Positions 1-5,504 of a stretch of DNA of 5,504 bases are shown here, in pieces. This DNA comes from Candidatus Zixiibacteriota bacterium. GTDB taxonomy: Bacteria; Zixibacteria; MSB-5A5; GN15; JAAZOE01. Each line of letters opens with the position of its first letter. The stretch's first letter is position 1. The stretch is from positions 1 to 5,504 of the forward strand of contig JAUUYJ010000183.1 in NCBI GenBank assembly GCA_030588275.1, written 5' to 3'. A program made the position numbers and the translations under genes. The notes under the pieces were generated by a model. The model did no database searches and was not told the origin of the DNA. It was given only the letters and a program-made list of their open reading frames with translations.

Positions 1-534
1 CTCCCCACCAAAGGTTGAGCCTTTATCAGGCTCTGGGGGGTCCTTTGAGTATTTGGGAGAAAAGAAAACCAGCCGCTCTCCGGTCCGTTTTCCCTGACGC
101 TTGGTGTTGACATCAAGCTCAGCACCCCACAGTACCAGTTCGCATTCCACAAAACCGCTATCCCCTCGAATCTCGATATTTGTGTTAAGAATATCAAAAT
201 CCCAAAAATTAGACTTTGCCAGCGGATTATCGTTACGTGAATATGATGGCCGGGAAACAGTCAGCGAACGACCGCCTGACTTGTCAAAGATATTTTGTAA
301 TTTTGTGTGGATTGAATTTTTGGTCAATAGCTCGCCACGGGAAATTTCGACTTGAGAGGCGCAGACCTTTAGTAGCTTGGAAACATCTTGTTGCTGAACC
401 CCCTTTCTAACCATATCGATACTCAGTTCAATCCACCGCTCGTCGCTTATTTTGACCGCGTCCTGAGCCAGTAAATTTTGAGATAGGAGAATAATAATCA
501 AAAACGGGATAGAGTGGACAAGATTTTTACTCAT
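1..534 (-). CDS. Secreted protein of unknown function, C-terminal part beyond the window
   Basis: This reading frame starts at ATG 534-532 and stays open for 178 codons to the left edge, so the C-terminus is missing. The start is supported by AGGAG (complement of 543-547), 8 nt upstream. Residues 1-23 form a Sec signal peptide: MSKN, a hydrophobic stretch IPFLIIILL, and a probable cleavage at LLA|QD. I do not recognise the family. After the signal peptide come a helix-rich part (about 30-85) and then a strand-like part (about 108-158, with WDFDILNTNIEIRG and FVECELVLWGAEL). A long helix pair followed by a beta sheet with a charged turn resembles the NTF2-like fold (SnoaL/DUF4440 type), but this is only an impression from the pattern. 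There are two cysteines, C58 and C131. The protein probably acts in the periplasm or outside the cell. It has its own promoter and a leader with a possible hairpin over the ribosome-binding site (see 539-579 and 628-656). Confidence 0.8.
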   Translation of the reverse strand, partial: MSKNLVHSIPFLIIILLSQNLLAQDAVKISDERWIELSIDMVRKGVQQQDVSKLLKVCASQVEISRGELLTKNSIHTKLQNIFDKSGGRSLTVSRPSYSRNDNPLAKSNFWDFDILNTNIEIRGDSGFVECELVLWGAELDVNTKRQGKRTGERLVFFSPKYSKDPPEPDKGSTFGGE

Positions 535-538
535 AATA

Positions 539-579
539 ATTGCTCCTAATTGTTGAAGCCACACTAATGACGGAGCAAT
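539..579 (-). promoter_or_regulatory. 8-bp inverted repeat in the 5' leader, covering the Shine-Dalgarno of the left-edge gene
   Basis: Read on the minus strand, ATTGCTCC (complement of 572-579) is followed after 25 nt by its perfect reverse complement GGAGCAAT (complement of 539-546). The 3' arm contains GGAG of the Shine-Dalgarno and ends 4 nt before the ATG at 534. If the arms pair in the mRNA, the ribosome-binding site is blocked. That would suit a translational switch (thermosensor, ligand-, protein- or small-RNA-controlled). The 25-nt loop is long and no conserved riboswitch fold is recognisable, so a regulatory role is inference. Confidence 0.4.
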
Positions 580-627
580 ACTCGATGATGATCCCACAAT
601 GTCATATGTGTTTTATTATCTATAATC

Positions 628-656
628 ACTATAGGTCTTATAATGTCATTTGTCAA
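628..656 (-). promoter_or_regulatory. Sigma-70-type promoter for the left-edge secreted protein
   Basis: On the minus strand a perfect -35 box TTGACA (complement of 651-656) lies 17 nt before TATAGT (complement of 628-633), which matches the -10 consensus TATAAT at 5 of 6 positions. Transcription would start near 621, giving a leader of about 87 nt before the ATG at 534. It is the best promoter match I found in the window, and it faces the left-edge gene. Its strength suggests that the gene is transcribed independently of the methyltransferase gene upstream on the same strand. Confidence 0.65.
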
Positions 657-887
657 GACTCCTTTTCTTTTTTTTATAATATTTGTCGCCGCCACATTCC
701 CCGCAACTTCACCCTTGTTTCCGAATCAGACGCATGATTTAATGAATAGACTAAAACCACAGGCTGGCCCACAGGTATTCGTACTATTAGCCAGTAATCA
801 ACACCGATCCGATAGTGCGGATATACAAAAATGAGCATACGAACCCAATTTTAGATAATCTGCGAAGCGAAGGGGCAATCACCAACC

Positions 888-1445
888 TCAAAACAAAAAC
901 GGCGCAAACATCTTGCTGGTCTTCATATATGCGATGTATGCGTCACCGAAGTATGCAATATTTTCAGCCTCTTCCCGCTTGGCCGTCATTATCATCGAAA
1001 CGGTCGCGACAAGCACTAAAGCCAAACCTAAGTATGAAAACTGTTTCAGAAACGCACCCCAAGCTAAGAATAAAAGCGAACCATACATCGGGTGCCTGAT
1101 AAAGCGATAAGGACCTGTCGTTATCAATGCAGTTGTCTTTTCAAAATTCAACAAAGCCGGATCGACTCGTTCGCTATCTGCTTTGCCCAACAGTTTGAAC
1201 AAAATCAGGCCATGAATAGCACCATACGCGCTGACAAACAGAATAACCCATGAGGCAATCTGACGCAGACTAAAAGGATCGTGAAACCAAAAATCTATGT
1301 TCAACAGAATCAGAGCCAGAATCGCTTCCCAGCCAAAAAACCGAGGGAAACCATGCGACCGAATATTTTTAAACGACCCCCACGACGCATAAACGCATCC
1401 AGCGGAGATAATCAAGAATATGATTAATTTCAAATATGGAATCAT
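888..1445 (-). CDS. Membrane methyltransferase, isoprenylcysteine carboxyl methyltransferase/PEMT-like
   Basis: This is a 185-residue polytopic inner-membrane protein with about five hydrophobic segments (near 4-22, 38-52, 64-84, 120-135 and 137-155). The family signature sits in the C-terminal half: TTGPYRFIRHPMY at 109-121, with the G111-P112-Y113-R114 and R117-H118-P119-x-Y121 residues typical of SAM binding in ICMT and phospholipid N-methyltransferase relatives. The second conserved block follows at 157-182: R157-E158-E159, F166-G167, Y170, Y173 and P182. The length fits the small bacterial members. Members use S-adenosylmethionine to methylate small or lipid substrates within the membrane. 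The substrate here cannot be told from the sequence, and bacteria generally lack prenylated CaaX proteins. The start at 1445 has only a weak Shine-Dalgarno (TAGAAA just upstream). No longer start is available in the nearby frame. The gene diverges from rmuC. Confidence 0.85.
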   Translation of the reverse strand: MIPYLKLIIFLIISAGCVYASWGSFKNIRSHGFPRFFGWEAILALILLNIDFWFHDPFSLRQIASWVILFVSAYGAIHGLILFKLLGKADSERVDPALLNFEKTTALITTGPYRFIRHPMYGSLLFLAWGAFLKQFSYLGLALVLVATVSMIMTAKREEAENIAYFGDAYIAYMKTSKMFAPFLF

Positions 1446-1554
1446 TTTCTAAACGCTATTCATCTCATGTATCATCATATACAAATATTCTATCTTATTA
1501 TAACCTGCATTGACTATACGCATCTCCCCTTTTCTTCTCAACTATTTTTTTGAA

Positions 1555-1569
1555 TGGGAATCTTTCCCA
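1555..1569. repeat. Short perfect inverted repeat in the methyltransferase/rmuC divergent region
   Basis: TGGGAA (1555-1560) and TTCCCA (1564-1569) are exact reverse complements separated by TCT. The repeat lies 80 nt before the rmuC start and 110 nt before the methyltransferase start. It could be an operator or a small RNA hairpin. It has no trailing T-run in either direction, so it is not an intrinsic terminator. The divergent region (1446-1648) also has an isolated TATAAT on the minus strand (complement of 1497-1502) without a good -35 box, and TTGACT at 1510-1515 on the plus strand without a matching -10 box. Confidence 0.4.
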
Positions 1570-1635
1570 ATATTTACCCATGTTTTTCCTATTTAGTGAT
1601 AGCGTCAGCCAACGCGCTGGTTTAGATTGCAGAAT

Positions 1636-1642
1636 GGAGGAG
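1636..1642 (+). promoter_or_regulatory. Shine-Dalgarno that fixes the rmuC start
   Basis: GGAGGAG lies 6 nt before ATG 1649-1651. The frame is open further upstream, to an ATG at 1550. That extension of 33 residues has no ribosome-binding site and would put a polar stretch in front of the membrane anchor, so 1649 is the better start. Confidence 0.85.
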
Positions 1643-1648
1643 CTAATA

Positions 1649-3046
1649 ATGATCTGGATTGTTTCGGCTGTTTGCTTAATAGTAGGATCGGGCGTCGCCT
1701 GGTATGTTGCGTCATCCAAAGCTGGGCTAAAATTTACCGAAAAAATATCATCGCTTGAGAGTGACAAAGCGGCGGCTGTAGGGATAGCCGATGAACTCAG
1801 ACGTCGATCCGACAAGGCGGCTGAGGATTTTGAAAAACTACGAGAGAAACTATCGGAATCTGAAAGCCAGCGCACAGCGGCTGTAACGCGATCTGAGGAG
1901 ATGGCTAAAAACCTCAATGAGCAAAAGGAGCTTCTGGAGGATGCCAAATCCAAACTGACCGATACGTTTAAGTCGCTCGCCTCAGAAGTCCTAAGCGACA
2001 GCAATAAAAATTTCATGATACTGGCTGAGGAAAAATTCACATCGCTACAGAAAAATTCTCGCACCGATTTGGATATCCGCAAAACGGCCATCGAGGAATT
2101 AGTCAAACCGTTGAATCAGGCAGTCGCCGATTATCAACGGGAAACGCGCGAGCTTGAGAAAAAACGGGTCGCCGACACCAGCGCCGTTGGGGAGCAGTTG
2201 AAATCTTTGGCCCTGGCTCAGACATCCCTTCAGAACGAAACGGCCCGGCTGGTCAATGCCTTGAAATCGTCTCAGGTAAGGGGGCGGTGGGGCGAGATTA
2301 CTCTGCGCCGGATAGCCGAATTGGCCGGGATGTCGAAGCATTGCGATTTTGAGGAACAGAGTTCGGTGACGACCGAAGATGGTCGCCTCCGCCCCGATAT
2401 GATCGTCAAGCTTCCGGCTGGGCGTCAGGTTGTGGTCGATTCCAAAGTGCCGCTAAAAGCATACATGGAAGCTCTGGAGGCGGATAATGAAAATGACCGG
2501 GCCGAGGCATTAACACGTCATGCTGTTCAAACCAAAAAGCATGTTGCCGACCTTTCCCGAAAAGAGTACTGGAAGCAATTTGATGGGGCGGTCGAATTTG
2601 TCGTCATGTTTATCCCGAATGATTCCTTTCTGGCGGCGGCCACCGATAACGACCCGAATCTGATTGAGCATGCCCTGGAGCAGAGCATCATCATCGCCAC
2701 TCCGGCCACATTTATTGCACTACTTAAGGCGATTGCTTTTGGATGGCGGCAGGAAGTTGTGGCGGAGTCGGCCCAGAAAATTTCTGTTCTCGGAAAAGAA
2801 TTGGCTGGACGGTTGGGTACGATGGTTGAGCATCTGGCCGGCGTCGGCAAATCACTCAATAAATCGGTCGAATCGTACAACTCGACCATCTCATCTTTCG
2901 AGAAGCGGGTCTTGCCATCGGCACGGAAATTCAAGGAGCTTGGGGTTGAGGGGAAAAAAGAGATTGAGAATTTACAACCGATTGATCAAACCGCCCGCCA
3001 ACTTTCGATGTTAGCTTCGGATGAGACAAGCGCAAGCAATGATTGA
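1649..3046 (+). CDS. rmuC: DNA recombination protein RmuC
   Basis: RmuC family protein of 465 residues, close to the roughly 475 of E. coli RmuC. It begins with an N-terminal membrane anchor (about 2-20, IWIVSAVCLIVGSGVAWYV). A long charged coiled coil (about 28-205) follows, rich in E, K, A and L. The conserved C-terminal domain comes next, with RGRWGE at 211-216, LRPDMIVKLP at 247-256, VVVDSKVPL at 261-269, VEFVVMFIPND at 315-325 and ATPATFIALL at 350-359. The RPD and D-S-K positions match the predicted nuclease-like core of the family. In E. coli, loss of rmuC raises the rate of inversions at short inverted repeats, which is why it is linked to recombination control; the biochemical activity is not settled. 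The protein probably sits on the cytoplasmic face of the inner membrane. The gene is complete, diverges from the methyltransferase gene, and is followed 140 nt later by the glycosyltransferase. Confidence 0.96.
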   Translation: MIWIVSAVCLIVGSGVAWYVASSKAGLKFTEKISSLESDKAAAVGIADELRRRSDKAAEDFEKLREKLSESESQRTAAVTRSEEMAKNLNEQKELLEDAKSKLTDTFKSLASEVLSDSNKNFMILAEEKFTSLQKNSRTDLDIRKTAIEELVKPLNQAVADYQRETRELEKKRVADTSAVGEQLKSLALAQTSLQNETARLVNALKSSQVRGRWGEITLRRIAELAGMSKHCDFEEQSSVTTEDGRLRPDMIVKLPAGRQVVVDSKVPLKAYMEALEADNENDRAEALTRHAVQTKKHVADLSRKEYWKQFDGAVEFVVMFIPNDSFLAAATDNDPNLIEHALEQSIIIATPATFIALLKAIAFGWRQEVVAESAQKISVLGKELAGRLGTMVEHLAGVGKSLNKSVESYNSTISSFEKRVLPSARKFKELGVEGKKEIENLQPIDQTARQLSMLASDETSASND

Positions 3047-3086
3047 GAGTATTTATATTTTGCTTCTGACAGAGAAACTATCCAAG

Positions 3087-3096
3087 GCCGATCGGC
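3087..3096. repeat. 10-bp perfect palindrome between rmuC and the glycosyltransferase
   Basis: GCCGATCGGC reads the same on both strands. It lies 41 nt after the rmuC stop and 90 nt before the glycosyltransferase ATG. A second small inverted repeat, TGACC (3133-3137) and GGTCA (3147-3151) with a 9-nt loop, lies further on. The palindrome has no loop-forming centre beyond GATC and no adjacent T-run, so an RNA terminator is unlikely. A protein-binding site or chance remains. Confidence 0.3.
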
Positions 3097-3186
3097 AGGT
3101 GCAAAAAACAATTATTTTTATTGATGCGAATCTGACCATAATGATCGGTCAAATCGGTGCATCACATCAATCAATCGAAAGCATGT

Positions 3187-4713
3187 ATGGTTAAGCTGAT
3201 AAAGGCCCACCCACTTATTTCGATCTTGTTAGCCGCCTTTTTGGTCCGGCTGGTGGCGGTTATTTGGTCGCAAGGGTTTATCCATTCGGACGACCATTTT
3301 GACACCATTGCCGTGGCCTGGGATTGGTTTGAGGGAGGCTTGTGGGGTGATGATAGTTTTTTGCGCTGGAAAGATAATCTTTCTGACAAGATAAGCCGGT
3401 TTCCCTTATACAATCTGTTTCTGCTGGCTCATATGAAATTTGGTCAGGCGATTGGGATGACATCACTTGGGAGCATGATGTATTCAATCAGATTGTCGCA
3501 CGCTCTGATTTCTTTGTTCCCGATAGCTGTTATCTTTGTCGTCGTGCGTCAAATGACCGGGTCACTTCGTTGGGCGGTTGTTGGAGGACTGGTGGCCGGA
3601 TTCCATTTCGGCCTGCCGTTTATCGGTGTCCGCAACCTGATTGAAGCGGTCGGCGGAAATATCTGGATCGTTGCTCTGGGGTTTTTGTACCTGTATCGCC
3701 GCGACCAAAATATTAAATGGCTCTACCTGGCTGGGCTTGTGTCTGGTCTGAGTTGGATGATCCGCTTTCAGCTTGCCTTTGCGATACTGCCGGTTCCGTT
3801 TTTATTGTGGTGGGAAACAAAAAAGTTGCGCACCGCAGTTCATTATTCGCTGGCGGTCGGAGCGGCCATATTATGTTCTGCTTTTATTGACTGGTGGTTG
3901 CTGGGTCGGTTTTCCGGTTCAACTATCGCTTACCTGTCGATGAACACCGGGTATGGTGCGTTGTACAAAACGATCCCGCTTTTGTACCCGACTCTGCTTT
4001 TAATACTTTTGGTCCCCCCTCTTTCCGTTCCGGCTCTTTATGCCTCTTTTCGACCGTCCTTTTTCAAAAAGCATGCGGTACTGGTTGGCAGTTCGGTTTC
4101 CTTTTTGTTGATCCATTGGCTCCACCCGCACCAACAAGAACGATTCATTTTTCCAATTCTGCCCGCTTTTATCCTGATCGCTATTTTGGCTATGTGGCAG
4201 TATAGTAAGGATCGGAAATTTGAGATATGGTCCCAAAAAGGCTGGCGACGAACCCTGATCGCATCGGTGAGCCTTAATCTGGTACTGTTGACGATGACGA
4301 CATTTGCCTATGGGCACAAAGGAATCATCGAACCGTTGCGTTGGTTTGAAGCGAACGATCCCAAAGCGCGTGTCCTGTTTTTGAAACCGAATATCAAGAG
4401 ATGGCTTCCAATTGAATATGGCGGCAACCGGTTGAATCGAACATATATCCGCGAATGGCCGCAATTTCAATCGTTCGGTACCGACATAACTGCCAATCGA
4501 ACCTTTGATTATTTTGTAATTTATCCGAAACGATCTGACGATCTCCCCGATTATCTTGATTCCCTCACGAGCCGTTTTGGTGAACTCGAACTACTCTTTG
4601 AGATTGCCCCTTCATCCTACGACCAGACCTTGCACCTTCTCAATCCGGGCCACAATGACAACTACGCCGCCTATATTTATAAGCCTGCCTCACTCGTTGA
4701 GAAAGCAAAGTAG
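3187..4713 (+). CDS. GT22 (Alg9/PIG-B-like) membrane mannosyltransferase
   Basis: This 508-residue protein has many membrane segments (e.g. about 10-27, 105-120, 130-146, 157-170, 178-204, 217-239, 265-286, 297-311, 320-337, 358-375) and a soluble C-terminal tail (about 380-508). Two landmarks point to the GT22 superfamily of GT-C enzymes. One is HSDDHF at 33-38 in the first outward loop, matching the HPDEHFQ-type acidic motif that holds the catalytic residues. The other is HQQERFIFPILP at 315-326, matching the HKEERF-type motif of ALG9 and PIG-B. Such enzymes transfer a sugar, usually mannose, from a polyprenyl- or dolichyl-phosphate donor on the outer side of the membrane. The acceptor here is unknown, and no other glycan gene is visible. 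ATG 3187 is preferred, with a weak GAAAG 5 nt upstream. An in-frame GTG at 3157 would add ten mostly polar residues and has no Shine-Dalgarno. A GT39-type or unassigned GT-C enzyme is the main alternative. Confidence 0.82.
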   Translation: MVKLIKAHPLISILLAAFLVRLVAVIWSQGFIHSDDHFDTIAVAWDWFEGGLWGDDSFLRWKDNLSDKISRFPLYNLFLLAHMKFGQAIGMTSLGSMMYSIRLSHALISLFPIAVIFVVVRQMTGSLRWAVVGGLVAGFHFGLPFIGVRNLIEAVGGNIWIVALGFLYLYRRDQNIKWLYLAGLVSGLSWMIRFQLAFAILPVPFLLWWETKKLRTAVHYSLAVGAAILCSAFIDWWLLGRFSGSTIAYLSMNTGYGALYKTIPLLYPTLLLILLVPPLSVPALYASFRPSFFKKHAVLVGSSVSFLLIHWLHPHQQERFIFPILPAFILIAILAMWQYSKDRKFEIWSQKGWRRTLIASVSLNLVLLTMTTFAYGHKGIIEPLRWFEANDPKARVLFLKPNIKRWLPIEYGGNRLNRTYIREWPQFQSFGTDITANRTFDYFVIYPKRSDDLPDYLDSLTSRFGELELLFEIAPSSYDQTLHLLNPGHNDNYAAYIYKPASLVEKAK

Positions 4714-4756
4714 GCCAGATTATTGATGTACCATTAGATAGAAGTTTGTTAATTGT

Positions 4757-4786
4757 TTGAGAAAATGGTTTTGTAACAACTATACG
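4757..4786 (+). promoter_or_regulatory. Candidate sigma-70 promoter for the exported phosphatase
   Basis: TTGAGA (4757-4762, 5 of 6 matches to the -35 box) is followed after 18 nt by TATACG (4781-4786, 4 of 6 matches to the -10 box). Transcription would start near 4793, about 20 nt before the ATG at 4813, leaving just enough room for the ribosome-binding site. I see no clear intrinsic terminator between the glycosyltransferase stop and this site, so readthrough is also possible. Confidence 0.4.
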
Positions 4787-4812
4787 TTGCCCCAATGATA
4801 ACGAGGTGAGTT

Positions 4813-5504
4813 ATGACTGCGATAATTAAAGTTTTTCTGGCTCTGACAATGGTTTCGATGTTTGCCATATCAGCCTGGGCCGATCAACCGATTGACACGG
4901 CCGATTCCTTTTACAACGACGGCCCTCATATCTATTGGGATAATGATACAACCGCCATAATTCTTTATTGTGACGAGATGCAACTCGCCACCGACACAGT
5001 TTATTCTAATACGATAATTGAATTTGACGGACTCGGATATGACAGCAAAAACAGCTATCGCATTCCGGTCAGTCCAAAGAAAACTGACACCACCTTCAAC
5101 TTTTCTGCTAAGAAAATATTTGCCTTAAGCGACCTCCACGGAGAGTACGAGTACCTGATTGATATTTTGGTAAACAGCAAAATAATCGACGCTGACCATC
5201 ATTGGATTTGGTCTGATGGGCATCTCGTTATCGTGGGAGATATCTTTGACCGAGGTGATATGGTTACCGAATGCTTGTGGTTAATATACCATCTCGAACA
5301 GGAGGCCACAGCGGTAGGCGGCAAGGTTCACTATACGCTTGGCAACCACGAGTTGATGGTTTTGCGTGGAGATAACCGATATATCAATGAAAAATATTTA
5401 AAAGGGATCTGTCGCAAATCGCGCATTGGGCATAAGGATCTGTTCGGACCGGATATGGAACTGGGCCGGTGGCTTCGCACCAAGCCGACCGCGATTACAA
5501 TCAA
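4813..5504 (+). CDS. Exported PPP-type metallophosphatase, C-terminal part beyond the window
   Basis: The frame starts at ATG 4813-4815, with GAGGTG (4803-4808) well placed upstream, and is still open at the right edge after 230 codons. Residues 1-23 are a Sec signal peptide with likely cleavage at AWA|DQ, so the protein acts in the periplasm or outside the cell. A region of about 75 residues without a recognised domain follows. The catalytic domain starts near 102 and shows the metal-binding blocks in family order: SDLHGEYE at 106-113 (D107, H109), GDIFDRGD at 142-149 (D143, D146, R147) and GNHE at 177-180 (N178, H179). The DRG and GNHE blocks are those of PPP phosphoprotein phosphatases, closest in style to the Shewanella-like phosphatases, which are also often exported. 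The usual GDxHG is SDLHG here. It probably hydrolyses phosphomonoesters with a dinuclear metal centre; the substrate is unknown. The remaining metal histidines lie beyond the window. Confidence 0.88.
   Translation, partial: MTAIIKVFLALTMVSMFAISAWADQPIDTADSFYNDGPHIYWDNDTTAIILYCDEMQLATDTVYSNTIIEFDGLGYDSKNSYRIPVSPKKTDTTFNFSAKKIFALSDLHGEYEYLIDILVNSKIIDADHHWIWSDGHLVIVGDIFDRGDMVTECLWLIYHLEQEATAVGGKVHYTLGNHELMVLRGDNRYINEKYLKGICRKSRIGHKDLFGPDMELGRWLRTKPTAITI

Larger units (their letters stand above)
535..887. other. 353-nt intergenic region between two minus-strand genes
   Basis: The left part (535-656) is the leader and promoter of the left-edge gene. The rest, 657-887, holds no gene that I can support. 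It contains a T-rich run at 661-677 on the plus strand and a small inverted repeat, ATCCG (807-811) and CGGAT (818-822) with a 6-nt loop, which has no T tract and is not a convincing terminator. No clear intrinsic terminator follows the methyltransferase gene that ends at 888. A 63-codon plus-strand frame (643-834) was considered and rejected. Confidence 0.6.

Noticed and set aside
17..33. Inverted repeat GAGCC and GGCTC with a 7-nt loop
   Set aside because: It lies inside an open coding frame, the stem is only 5 bp, and there is no T-run, so it is not a terminator.
807..822. Possible terminator hairpin downstream of the methyltransferase gene (ATCCG and CGGAT)
   Set aside because: The stem is only 5 bp, there is no T tract on the minus strand after it, and it lies about 65 nt beyond the stop codon.
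643..834. Plus-strand frame of 63 codons with a signal-peptide-like start (MSFVKTPFLFFIIFVAA)
   Set aside because: It has no real Shine-Dalgarno, its first codons coincide with the -35 region of a strong promoter on the other strand, and its hydrophobic start comes from a T-rich tract. No family resemblance is seen.
1550..1648. Upstream extension of rmuC to an ATG at 1550
   Set aside because: It has no ribosome-binding site, while ATG 1649 has an excellent GGAGGAG at the right spacing and starts directly with the membrane anchor.
1498..2106. Minus-strand frame of 202 codons opposite the start of rmuC
   Set aside because: The serine-rich product is what the complement of a charged coiled-coil gene yields. 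rmuC on the other strand is certain, and the frame has no supporting start signals.
4000..4470. Minus-strand frame of 156 codons inside the glycosyltransferase gene
   Set aside because: It is a shadow of the glycosyltransferase gene, whose motifs and membrane segments are unambiguous; the antisense product has no recognisable features.

Overview
The window is ordinary bacterial chromosome with protein-coding genes on both strands. It shows no RNA gene, insertion sequence, CRISPR array or phage signature. Shine-Dalgarno sites are of the standard type (GGAGGAG, GAGGTG, AGGAG). Two proteins have Sec-type signal peptides, and the GC content looks moderate. An Alg9-like (GT22) mannosyltransferase and an exported PPP-type phosphatase next to a housekeeping rmuC suggest a Gram-negative, possibly uncultured FCB-type lineage such as Zixibacteria. 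That taxonomic guess is weak.

Layout. A secreted protein of unknown function lies on the minus strand and runs off the left edge (starts at 534). Upstream of it is a 353-nt gap with no convincing gene; this gap holds a near-consensus sigma-70 promoter and an inverted repeat that covers the gene's Shine-Dalgarno. Next, also on the minus strand, is a small membrane methyltransferase of the isoprenylcysteine carboxyl methyltransferase/PEMT type (888-1445). A divergent intergenic region of about 200 nt separates it from plus-strand rmuC (1649-3046). A GT22-type membrane glycosyltransferase follows (3187-4713), then a signal-peptide-bearing metallophosphatase that is cut by the right edge (from 4813).

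The genes do not form an obvious pathway. rmuC acts in genome stability, the GT22 enzyme probably adds a mannose-like sugar from a lipid-linked donor at the outer face of the inner membrane, and the phosphatase and the left-edge protein are exported. rmuC and the glycosyltransferase are 140 nt apart and may be co-transcribed. The phosphatase has its own candidate promoter. I do not see a clear new multi-gene system. The most interesting signal is regulatory: the leader of the left-edge gene, where an 8-bp perfect inverted repeat could hide the ribosome-binding site.
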